NCBI GenBank assembly: GCA_023150895.1
Contig: JAKLJY010000044.1
Span: 1 to 60,510, forward strand
Direction of reading: 5' to 3'
DNA from: Myxococcota bacterium
Lineage (GTDB): Bacteria > Myxococcota_A > Bradymonadia > UBA7976 > UBA1532
Length of the DNA stretch: 60,510 nucleotides
Under the pieces are notes generated by a model. The model was not told the DNA's origin. It was given only the letters and a program-made list of their open reading frames with translations, and did no database searches. Position 1 is the stretch's first letter. Every line of letters begins with the position of its first letter. The position numbers and the translations under genes are program-made. Below, one piece after another: positions 49,643 to 57,453 of this stretch.

Positions 49643-51039
49643 CAGGGCGAGTTGGCCTCGAGCAGATAGGCCCGCCCGCTCGGGTGCAGCAGGACGTCCA
49701 CCCCGCCGAAGTCGTGCCCGGTCAGGTGCGTCGCCCGCACCGCGAGCGCGGCCACCTCGGCGTCGACCTCGACGTCGTAGTCCGCCGGCTCGGCCGACGG
49801 CGCGCTGCGGAAGTCGTCGGGCCGCAGCGGGTTGCGGTAGGCCGTGACGACGCGGTCTCCGACGACGACGAGACGCAGATGCACCGCGTCGGGCACGAAG
49901 CTCATGATCGTCGGCGCCCCGCCCTGCGCCCACAGCAGGTCGAGCAGGCTCGTCAACGCCGGCAGGGAGTCCGCCCGCAGCGTGCCGACACCGCCCTCGC
50001 CGCCGCCCGCTTTGACGACCACCGGCAGGCCCCCGAGCCCGTCGACGAGCCCGGGCAGCTCGCCAGCCCACGCCGGGCTCGGCGTCACGCTGCGCGGCAC
50101 GGGCAGACCCTCGAGGGCGAAGCGCCGGTTGGGGTCCACCGAGACGGAGAAAGGCCCTTCCGGGCTGCGATGGAACGTCGCGACCCCGGGCTGCCAGAGC
50201 AGGCGCTCGACCCGCTCGGCCGCGGCCGTCGTCGAGACGCAGTAGAGCATCGTCCCCGGTTCCAGCGGCCACGTTCGAGGGTCGACCTCACGCGCGAACA
50301 CATGCCGAAATCGCACGCCGAGCGCCCGGCAGGCCCGTTCGAGGGCCGCGGCCGAGGCCGGCGCCGCGGTGTCGTCGACGCAGACGAGCTCGGGCGGAGC
50401 GGCGGCTCCCTCCGCGGTCCCATCGGCGCTCGCGGGCGACGTCCGGGCCGCCGCGCGCGCCGCCAGGCCATCGGGCGCGGGCGACGCGTCCGGCGCGGCG
50501 TACACGAAGGTGTTCATCGTCAGGCGATGACCGGCCTCGACGCGCTCGAGCAGATGATTCGTCGATGGATCGGGCCGGCCGTCGGGGCCGTAGTTGAACC
50601 ACACGACCGCCCGGCCCGGCGTCGGTTCGAGGCGCAGCGGCGGCACGGCGTCCGGGAAGGCGGTCGCCCCGCCGGTACACGCGGCCGTATCGAGGTAGAT
50701 CATGACCGTGGCGAGCAGCCGCGCTCCGGGGACCTCGTACGCATCGAGGTGCGGCGGGTGGGCGTCGCCCGGCGCCGCGTGTCGCACGCGAAAACTCAGC
50801 GGAATCGCCAGGGGCAGCCCGACGAGCACCTCGATCCGTCGCGCGATCTCGGCCAGCGCCGGATGAAACGCGGGCGGCACCTCGGCCGTGCGCCCCGTCG
50901 CGCCGTAGCGGACGTCGAGCCCGGCGTCGAGCAGCCGGGGCACGGCAAGGGCCGCCGTCAGGGCCTCGCGGGCCGAGGCGTCGACGAAGGCCGGCAGGTC
51001 GAAAACGAGCGGCCGCTCGGCGAGCAGACGAACGGTCAT
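49564..51039 (-). CDS. Fusion of prolyl-4-hydroxylase-like 2OG oxygenase and ATP-grasp ligase
   Basis: 491 residues. Residues 1-180 are a 2-oxoglutarate/Fe(II) oxygenase of the prolyl 4-hydroxylase type. Iron is held by HLDAY (His97, Asp99) and His162 in STNHLLERVEAG. Arg172 in GHRLTMNTFVY fits the 2OG carboxylate, and LATVMIYLDT with GGATAF lies between. Residues 215-491 are a RimK/graspetide-type ATP-grasp: VVVKAGGGEGGVGTL (Lys343, glycine loop), TIMSFVPD, DFGGVDVLL and YLLEANSPCY (Glu461, Asn463) as metal ligands. No membrane helix is seen. It starts 7 bases after the PqqD-like gene, so both are probably one operon. Target is inferred to be the PqqD tail. Confidence 0.88.
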   Translation of the reverse strand: MTVRLLAERPLVFDLPAFVDASAREALTAALAVPRLLDAGLDVRYGATGRTAEVPPAFHPALAEIARRIEVLVGLPLAIPLSFRVRHAAPGDAHPPHLDAYEVPGARLLATVMIYLDTAACTGGATAFPDAVPPLRLEPTPGRAVVWFNYGPDGRPDPSTNHLLERVEAGHRLTMNTFVYAAPDASPAPDGLAARAAARTSPASADGTAEGAAAPPELVCVDDTAAPASAAALERACRALGVRFRHVFAREVDPRTWPLEPGTMLYCVSTTAAAERVERLLWQPGVATFHRSPEGPFSVSVDPNRRFALEGLPVPRSVTPSPAWAGELPGLVDGLGGLPVVVKAGGGEGGVGTLRADSLPALTSLLDLLWAQGGAPTIMSFVPDAVHLRLVVVGDRVVTAYRNPLRPDDFRSAPSAEPADYDVEVDAEVAALAVRATHLTGHDFGGVDVLLHPSGRAYLLEANSPCYFPQAESFGKADVARAMVEALLARR

Positions 51040-51046
51040 GGGCGAC

Positions 51047-51715
51047 TCAGCGAGCGGGCGCCTTCTTCTCGGTCTCCTCGCTGGCTTTCATCACCTGCTC
51101 CTTGGCCGCATCGGCCTTCTTGCGCAGGGCCGTGACCTGGACCTTGGCCTCTTCTTCGCTGCGCTTTCGCGCGGCGACGTCGGCCGGTTGGGCCTTGGCG
51201 ACCTTGGCCTCTTCCTCCTTCGCGCGCACTTCGGCGGCCTGGAGGTCTTCCTTGGCCTTCTGCTCCTCGGCTTCGCTCGCGCCGAGGCGGCTCTTGATGT
51301 AGTCCTTGGTCTGCTGCTCGTTCTTCGTCGACGACTTGAGCTTGTCGGCCGCCGGCGCCGCAGCCGCCTCCGCGCGGGCGATTGCCGGCACGGCGACCAC
51401 CGCAGCCGCAGCGGCGGCCAGACCGCGCAGGGCCATGCGACGATCGAGGCCGGCCGCGGGCGGGGCGACGCGGCGCATGAGGCCGTCGTCCGTCAGCGCG
51501 TCGATGGCCGCCCAGACCATCTGCGTGTCGGCGGCGGGGTCCACCGTACGCGCGGCGGCGACGAGACCGGCGACGTCCGTCCGGCCGTCGGCGGCGCGCC
51601 AGACCGCGGCCATGACGGCGGGCAGGCTGAACCGCTCGCCATCGGCGCGGGTCAGGATCACACGCGCACCGTCCGTTTCGACGAGAATACCGTCCACGAG
51701 GGCCTGGGGCTTCAT
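51047..51715 (-). CDS. PqqD-like domain fused to Tat-like segment and Lys/Glu-rich tail
   Basis: 222 residues from an ATG with AGGAGAG five bases upstream. Residues 1-82 follow the PqqD pattern: GILVETDGARVILTRADG, then SLPAVMAAVWRAADGRTDVAGLV and QMVWAAIDALTDDGLM. This is the winged RiPP recognition element that binds leader peptides. Residues 91-115 (LDRRMALRGLAAAAAAVV and VPAIARA) resemble a twin-arginine export signal, here internal. Residues 120-222 are a long helix rich in Lys and Glu with few other residues, and no Cys. An 82-base gap separates it from the RND exporter upstream, and the oxygenase/ATP-grasp gene follows at once. It may be substrate and carrier in one chain; this is inferred. 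Confidence 0.8.
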   Translation of the reverse strand: MKPQALVDGILVETDGARVILTRADGERFSLPAVMAAVWRAADGRTDVAGLVAAARTVDPAADTQMVWAAIDALTDDGLMRRVAPPAAGLDRRMALRGLAAAAAAVVAVPAIARAEAAAAPAADKLKSSTKNEQQTKDYIKSRLGASEAEEQKAKEDLQAAEVRAKEEEAKVAKAQPADVAARKRSEEEAKVQVTALRKKADAAKEQVMKASEETEKKAPAR

Positions 51716-51797
51716 GCATCTCTCCTGCAAGGTGTGTCGGGGAGACTCCCGATTCTCACATTCGGAAACCCGATGCAATGGCCCAACGCGCCGGGCG

Positions 51798-54362
51798 TCA
51801 GACCGGCGGGTTCTCGTCGGCGACCCGGATGCGGCGGTCGTGCAGAAGCTGAAGCACCGCGGCGAGCACGGTGAACGACACGATCAGGGTCGTCGTCAGG
51901 CCGAGGCAGGCGACGAACCCGATGGATTTCACGCCGTTGTGCGGGGCGAGCATCAGCGACGCGAAACCGACGATGGCCGTCAGCGTCGACGACGCCACCG
52001 CCGCGCCGACGGATCTCAGCGCCACGACGGGTGAGGTGCCCTCCAGGAATCGGTGGAGCAGGTACAGGCCGTGACTGACCCCGAAACCGAGCAGGATGGG
52101 CAGGATGATGATGTTCATGAAGTTCAGGCGGTGGTCGGTCAGCGCCATCAGACCGAGCATCATGACCAGGCCGATGCCGAGCGGCAGCACCGACGCGAGC
52201 GCGAGCACCGTCGAGCGGAAGTCGAGGAAGTGCATCAGCAGGATCCAGATCGTCGTCACGATCAGGGCGAACTTGCCGTCCCAGAGCACGATGCGGGCGA
52301 GGCGCGCGAACAGCGTCGGCGAGCCGGCGGAGCGGTATTCTTGGCCGGAGGCCGTGGTGATGACCCCGGTCTGGTCCGAGAACTCCAGCATCTGTTTGCC
52401 GTCCCAGAGGTCGACCCGGGGGTAGATGAAGGTCAGATAGCCCTTGTTCTCCGGTTTGGCCGTCGGCAGCTCGCGGAACATGACCTGATATCGTTCGGGC
52501 AGGCCGTCGAGGCCGTAGGGTTTCGCCTCCAGGATGCGCTCGAAGAGGGCAATCTCGTCCTGCAGGTCGTCGGGGAAGAGCGTGCGGTCGACGTCCGAGA
52601 GTTCCTGTTTCCACTCGGCGAGGACCTTGGCGTTCGCCTCCGCACGGGCCGGCTCGGGCACGAAGCTGAACATCGAGACCACCTGATCGATGGTCGAGTA
52701 CTTCTCCGGGTGTTTCGTCAGCTCGTCGTAGACGGCGCGGGCCTCTTCGATGGTGGGCGTGTAGACCGCCGTCGGATCGCTGGAGATCTGAAAGCGGACG
52801 TTGACCTCGTCCTGCAGCCGCACCGAGTTCTCGTCTTCGGCCATGAGGGCGCGAGTGTTGTAGTTGAAGCGCACGCCGCCCGTGAGGCGATCCTCGAGGG
52901 AGGCCGACTGCCCGACGACCACCGGCACGTCCCGCCAGGGGTACGCGACGGCGCACAGCGCGACGACCACGACCGCCGAGCCCGCCAGCATCAGGCGGGG
53001 CCGCGGGATGCGCAGTTCCGCCCCGTCCGCGCCGGGGGCGAGGGGCTCCATGCGCCCGACGATGCGCTCGGGCAGACTCGGCCAGCGCCGGGCGAGCAGC
53101 GCGAGCACCGCCGGCGTGAACGTGAAGAGCACGAACCCGATGATCATGGTGCCGACGCCGGCGAGCAGACCGAACTGCGAGAAACCGCGGAATTCGGACA
53201 TCATCAGCACCAGGAACGACCCGCCCGTGACGATCGAGGCCACGGTCGCGGGGCGCCCGGCGTTGATCAGCGCCGCCCGCAGCGCCTCTTCCGGCGGTTT
53301 GCCCAGACCCAGCTCGATGCGGGTCCGGTAGGTGAAGTGAATGCCGTAGTCCACGCCGAAGCCGGCCAGGATGCCCACCAGCACGATCGTGATCATGTTG
53401 AGCTGACCCACGCTGACGTAGGTGAAGCCCATGGTGATCAGGTATCCGAGCGCTGTGCCGGTGATCACGATGAGGCTCGGCCACAGGCGCCGGAAGAAGA
53501 TCAGCGTCACCAGGAAGATGCCCGAGAACGCGATGAGTCCGACGCGATCGACCGAATCGGCGATGGCGTACGAGTCGTCGACGCTCGTTTTGTAGACGCC
53601 GGTGTACCCGTAGGCCATCACTCCGGTCTTGCCCATCAGATCGTAGTCTTCGACCAGCTTCACCCCCGCCGGGTTGTCCCGCGAGTAGTCGGCCATCATC
53701 TGATTGATCGCGTCGAGCAGGTCCTTCGTCTTGCCGAGCTGATTGGCATCCCACATCGGCTTGATGAGCAGCAGCATCATCTTGCGGTCGGGCGAGATGT
53801 AATAGTCGTCCGCGATGCTCTTCTTGCCGATGCGGCTGTACTTGTCGACGAGGTCCTGAAGGTCCAGCTTCACCGGCTCCGTCTTCCGGATCTCGACGAA
53901 AAACGGGCTCTTGCGTTTGATCTGGTCGCGAACGTACTTGTTGATGCGGTCTTTGGCTTCGATGAGGTCCGCCGTCTCGACGAACAGGACCATCTTCTCT
54001 TGAAAGAAGTCGACGGGGACCTTGTAGGTCAGCTCCCGAACGCGCTCTTTGTCGGCGGTGATGCGTGCGGCGAGATCGTCGGCCACCTGCTTGAGCTGCT
54101 TCTCGTCTTCCGAGCGCAACGCCAGAATCAGGTGTCCGACCCCCCCGACCATGTCGATGACCCGCTCGACGGCCTTCACCTCGGGCAGGTCCTTCGAGAT
54201 CAGGTCGAGCTGATTCGAGTTGATGGTGAGCTTGCGGGCGCCGAGCACGCTGATGGCCGAGAGCAGGACAATCAGCAACAGGACCGTGCCGGGTCGGGCG
54301 ACCACCAGGCGTGCGTAAGGCTCCGCGAAGCGGTCGAACCACGTGTGACGATGACTTTGCAT
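51798..54362 (-). CDS. RND superfamily exporter, MMPL/HAE3-like
   Basis: 854 residues. The ATG at 54360-54362 is chosen because MQSHRHTWFDRFAEPYARL precedes the first membrane helix (VLLLIVLLSAISVLG). Two repeats each carry a large outside domain and about five helices. The outside domains include LTINSNQLDLISKDLPEVK and DRLTGGVRFNYNTRALM. Sterol-sensing-like segments show GILAGFGVDYGIHFTYR and LLGFGVSHGLYLLHRF. GVDYGIH contains the proton-relay Asp typical of MMPL and HAE3 exporters, which move lipids or hopanoids. It runs on the same strand before the PqqD-like gene, so it could export a modified product. A lipid role is equally possible. Confidence 0.88.
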   Translation of the reverse strand: MQSHRHTWFDRFAEPYARLVVARPGTVLLLIVLLSAISVLGARKLTINSNQLDLISKDLPEVKAVERVIDMVGGVGHLILALRSEDEKQLKQVADDLAARITADKERVRELTYKVPVDFFQEKMVLFVETADLIEAKDRINKYVRDQIKRKSPFFVEIRKTEPVKLDLQDLVDKYSRIGKKSIADDYYISPDRKMMLLLIKPMWDANQLGKTKDLLDAINQMMADYSRDNPAGVKLVEDYDLMGKTGVMAYGYTGVYKTSVDDSYAIADSVDRVGLIAFSGIFLVTLIFFRRLWPSLIVITGTALGYLITMGFTYVSVGQLNMITIVLVGILAGFGVDYGIHFTYRTRIELGLGKPPEEALRAALINAGRPATVASIVTGGSFLVLMMSEFRGFSQFGLLAGVGTMIIGFVLFTFTPAVLALLARRWPSLPERIVGRMEPLAPGADGAELRIPRPRLMLAGSAVVVVALCAVAYPWRDVPVVVGQSASLEDRLTGGVRFNYNTRALMAEDENSVRLQDEVNVRFQISSDPTAVYTPTIEEARAVYDELTKHPEKYSTIDQVVSMFSFVPEPARAEANAKVLAEWKQELSDVDRTLFPDDLQDEIALFERILEAKPYGLDGLPERYQVMFRELPTAKPENKGYLTFIYPRVDLWDGKQMLEFSDQTGVITTASGQEYRSAGSPTLFARLARIVLWDGKFALIVTTIWILLMHFLDFRSTVLALASVLPLGIGLVMMLGLMALTDHRLNFMNIIILPILLGFGVSHGLYLLHRFLEGTSPVVALRSVGAAVASSTLTAIVGFASLMLAPHNGVKSIGFVACLGLTTTLIVSFTVLAAVLQLLHDRRIRVADENPPV

Positions 54363-54456
54363 GGGCGGGGCAGGTACCCGATCCGGCCGTGCGAAAACCA
54401 GTGATTTGGCGTAGGGGCGTTTGCGGACGGGCCCGTTCTGCGCTACGCAGGGGACC

Positions 54457-55272
54457 ATGGAAACCCCCGCCCGCCCGCGCCGCACGGCGCTCATCACGGG
54501 TGCCTCCGCCGGCATCGGCAAGGCGCTCGCTCCCCTCTTCGCCCGGGACGGCCACGATCTCGTGCTCGTCGCCCGCGGCAAGGACCGCCTCGAGGCCCTC
54601 GCCGCGGAGCTGCGAACCGCCCACGGGGTTGCGGTCAGCGTAATCCCGGCCGATCTCACCGCCCCCGAGGCTCCGTTCGAGATCTTCAGCGAAGTGCAGC
54701 GGCGCGGCCTGACGGTCGACTTCCTGGTCAACAACGCGGGGTTCGGCAGCAACGGGGCGTTTCTGGACCTCTCGATCTCGGGCGAGGCCGAGATGGTCGA
54801 GGTGAACTGTCAGGCGCTGATGAAGCTCTGCCACTTCTTCGGCGGGCCGATGCGTTCGCGGGGCTTCGGGCGCATCCTGAACATCGCCTCGACGGCCGGG
54901 TTCCAGCCCGGTCCCTACATGGCGACGTACTACGCGACCAAGGCGTTCGTCGTCTCGTTCAGCGAGGCCCTCGCCTACGAGCTGCGCGACGCGGGCGTGA
55001 CGGTGACGTGCCACTGCCCGGGGGCCACGCACACCGAGTTCGCCGGCCGGGCCGGCAACGACAAGTCGCGCCTCTTCCAGCGCCCGGGCGTCGCGACGGC
55101 GGACGAGGTCGCCGGGCACGCCTACCGCGCCATGATGGCCGGGCAGGCCGTCGCCATTCACGGGCTGCTCAACGCCCTGCTCGTCCAGAGCGTGCGCTTC
55201 TCGCCCCGCGCCGTCGTGCGGTCCATCGCCGCGCAGGTGAACCTGCCGCCGCGACGTCTGTCCGGCAAGTAG
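54457..55272 (+). CDS. Short-chain dehydrogenase/reductase
   Basis: 271 residues. The Rossmann start ALITGASAGIGKALAPLFA (Gly-x3-Gly-x-Gly) binds NAD(P). Other classic motifs are FLVNNAGFGSNG (Asn-Asn-Ala-Gly), LNIASTAG with the Ser, and YYATKAFV (Tyr-x3-Lys), giving the full catalytic triad. It lacks a signal peptide. SDRs of this branch often reduce fatty or steroid ketones, but the substrate is open. The start lies 94 bases from the divergent exporter gene. It is followed by a barrel gene on the same strand, 101 bases downstream. Confidence 0.93.
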   Translation: METPARPRRTALITGASAGIGKALAPLFARDGHDLVLVARGKDRLEALAAELRTAHGVAVSVIPADLTAPEAPFEIFSEVQRRGLTVDFLVNNAGFGSNGAFLDLSISGEAEMVEVNCQALMKLCHFFGGPMRSRGFGRILNIASTAGFQPGPYMATYYATKAFVVSFSEALAYELRDAGVTVTCHCPGATHTEFAGRAGNDKSRLFQRPGVATADEVAGHAYRAMMAGQAVAIHGLLNALLVQSVRFSPRAVVRSIAAQVNLPPRRLSGK

Positions 55273-55373
55273 GCGCCACCCGCGGGAACGGGACGACGCC
55301 CTTGCCCCGTGTCCGCCCGTGTGCCATGATCGGCCGGGGGCAATCGCGCCTCCTTCGGCCCGTGAGGCAGCCC

Positions 55374-56159
55374 ATGAGACTTCGCCCGCTCCTTCTTGCC
55401 GCCGCTGCATGCACCATCTGGTCCGGTCCCGCAGCCGCCGTCATCGACCCCCCCGAGAAGCGCCTCGCCTCCAACTACAGCGCCTTCGCACTGAACGACG
55501 GCGAGACGGTCATCGGTCTCGTCTCGCTCTCCCATGCGTTCACGGACCGCCTCGAGATCGGGACGATCTTCCTGCTCGACCTCGTCGGGGCGTTCAATGC
55601 CGCGGCGAAGTACACCCTCTATCAGGACGACCGCCAGGCGTTCGCGGCCACGGTCGGGGCGATCTACTTCGATCAGGACGTGTCGGTCTTCTCCTCGGAC
55701 GACGTCCGGACGACCTTTCTGGCGCTGCCGGTCGGGGTGAGCTACAGCCGGGACCTCGTGCCCGACTTCAGCCTCCACCTCGCGGCGTCCTACGCGTATG
55801 CCAACCTCGACGTGGAGTACAAAGGCGACAGCGAAGAGGAGGCCTTCGACGCGAGCGGTTTCGGCAGCGGGGTGTCCGCCAAGATCGCGTTCGAGTACGA
55901 CCTTGCCCGTGGCGACGCGCTCTACCTGGAGGCCGAGGTCCCGGTGCTCGTCACCGCGCAGGCGGAGGCCACGTCGAGCGGCGAGTCGTCGTCGGATTCG
56001 GAGACGTCGACCGGCTTCGATCGGACGTCCGTCACGCTCAGCTACATTCTGTCATGGGAGACCTTCAACCTGCGCCTCGGCGCCGGCTACGGCCCGAGCA
56101 TCTTCGACGCCGACAAGAAGGGCTTCATCCCCGAGCTCGATCTGTTCTGGCGGTTCTGA
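55374..56159 (+). CDS. Outer-membrane beta-barrel protein
   Basis: 261 residues with an ATG at 55374 after GTGAGGC. The signal peptide is LRPLLLAAAACTIWSGPAAA. The mature protein consists of alternating strands and short loops (NYSAFALNDGETVIGLVSLSHAF, LEIGTIFLLDLVGAFNAAAKYTLYQDD, RLGAGYGPSIFDAD). It ends in ELDLFWRF with the terminal Phe seen in BAM substrates. An acidic/Ser loop (SSGESSSDSETS) probably faces outward. Nothing in the sequence shows what it carries. Its neighbours (SDR upstream, MopE lipoprotein convergent) give no clear partner. Confidence 0.78.
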   Translation: MRLRPLLLAAAACTIWSGPAAAVIDPPEKRLASNYSAFALNDGETVIGLVSLSHAFTDRLEIGTIFLLDLVGAFNAAAKYTLYQDDRQAFAATVGAIYFDQDVSVFSSDDVRTTFLALPVGVSYSRDLVPDFSLHLAASYAYANLDVEYKGDSEEEAFDASGFGSGVSAKIAFEYDLARGDALYLEAEVPVLVTAQAEATSSGESSSDSETSTGFDRTSVTLSYILSWETFNLRLGAGYGPSIFDADKKGFIPELDLFWRF

Positions 56160-56172
56160 GCGCGCCCGGCCC

Positions 56173-57453
56173 TCACGGCCGCACGCAGGTCACCACCGCG
56201 ACGTCGCCCGAGTGCTCCACCGGCCCGAAGCCGCTCGCAAAGCCGTTGGCGCCGCAGAAGCGGTGGATGGCCGCGTTGCAGTCCGGCCCGATGTAGTTGC
56301 CCTGGTTGCACGGGCCGTGGTGGCCCGAGAGGACGCCGTAGCTCGTCTCGACGACCTGCGCGGCGGGCTCGGAGACACAGATCACCGTAACCTCGGCGGC
56401 GCCCGACTCGACGGGCCCGAAACCGCTGGTGAAGCCCTCGCCGCGGCAGAAGCGGTGGATGGCGGAGTTGCACTCCGGGCCGATGCGCTGCCCGGCGCCG
56501 TCGCACGCCGGCTGGATGCCCGCGAGCGTGGCGAACGCGACGGGCCGCGCCTGCCCGCCGGCGACACAGGTCACGGCCGCCGCGTCCCCCGAGTTCTCGA
56601 CCGGACCGAAGCCGCTGACGGTGCAGCCCTGCGCCGCACAGAAGCGGCTCATCGCCGCATTGCAGTTGGGTCCGATGCGCTCCCGCACGCCGTTGCAGAC
56701 GTCGTGGTGTGTCGCGAGCACGCCATAACTCGACCCGTGCACGACCGCGCGAAACCCATTGTCCACGACACCGTCGCAGTCGTCGTCGAGGGCATTGCAG
56801 GTCTCGGCCGCGGGCGCGCCGGGGGTACAGGCGCCCTCGGCCCCGGCAACGCAGTCCGCGCGCCGTTCACACGCCCCGACCCCGCAGGTCGTCACCCCGG
56901 CGCCCTCGTCCGTCGCGCCGTCGCAGTCGTCGTCGAGCCCGTTGCACGTCTCGGCCTGGGGCGCAGGGGGCGCACACGCCGCGGGCCGCCCATCGACGCA
57001 GTTGGGGACGCTCACCCGGCAGGCGCCGGTGCCGCACGCGCGCTCGCCGAGCCCCTCGTCGAACACCCCGTCGCAGTCCTCGTCGAGGGCGTTGCAGGCC
57101 TCGATCGCGTCGGGGTGAATCGCGGCGTTGGTGTCGTCGCAGTCGGGTCCCGCGCAGCCCGCGCCGGTGCCGTAGCCGTCGCCGTCCGCGTCGCCTTCGC
57201 CGCAGGGTTCGGCGGGCGGGCGCGCATCGGGCGGGTCGACGGGCAGGTTCATCTCACCCGCCGCGCCAGCCGCGCCCCCGCTGCCGGCCATCGCGTCACC
57301 CGCGCGGCCGCCCGCGGCGTCCCCGGGCGCCCCGACCTCCGGCGGCACATACGGTGACGCGTCCGGCGCGTCCCCCGCCGGCGGGGCGCACGCGACGACG
57401 ACGAGGCCGGCGAACACACCCGAACGCACCCACGGCGCACGGCAGGACGTCAC
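56173..57453 (-). CDS. Lipoprotein with MopE motifs and three Cys-rich SGFGPVE repeats
   Basis: 426 residues from a GTG at 57451-57453 overlapping the upstream stop as GTGA. The signal peptide ends VVVAC. A Gly/Ala linker is followed by three MopE-type metal motifs (CNALDEDCDGVFDEG, CNGLDDDCDGATDEG, CNALDDDCDGVVDNG) between about 130 and 230. The last third carries three repeats of about 65 residues: each has CN/CD..., IGPxCNxAxxRFC, SGFGPVE and VTCV or VICV. Four Cys per repeat are kept. I do not know this repeat. It is downstream of DUF1552 and DUF1592 genes, so it is probably the surface partner of that pair. Confidence 0.82.
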   Translation of the reverse strand: MTSCRAPWVRSGVFAGLVVVACAPPAGDAPDASPYVPPEVGAPGDAAGGRAGDAMAGSGGAAGAAGEMNLPVDPPDARPPAEPCGEGDADGDGYGTGAGCAGPDCDDTNAAIHPDAIEACNALDEDCDGVFDEGLGERACGTGACRVSVPNCVDGRPAACAPPAPQAETCNGLDDDCDGATDEGAGVTTCGVGACERRADCVAGAEGACTPGAPAAETCNALDDDCDGVVDNGFRAVVHGSSYGVLATHHDVCNGVRERIGPNCNAAMSRFCAAQGCTVSGFGPVENSGDAAAVTCVAGGQARPVAFATLAGIQPACDGAGQRIGPECNSAIHRFCRGEGFTSGFGPVESGAAEVTVICVSEPAAQVVETSYGVLSGHHGPCNQGNYIGPDCNAAIHRFCGANGFASGFGPVEHSGDVAVVTCVRP

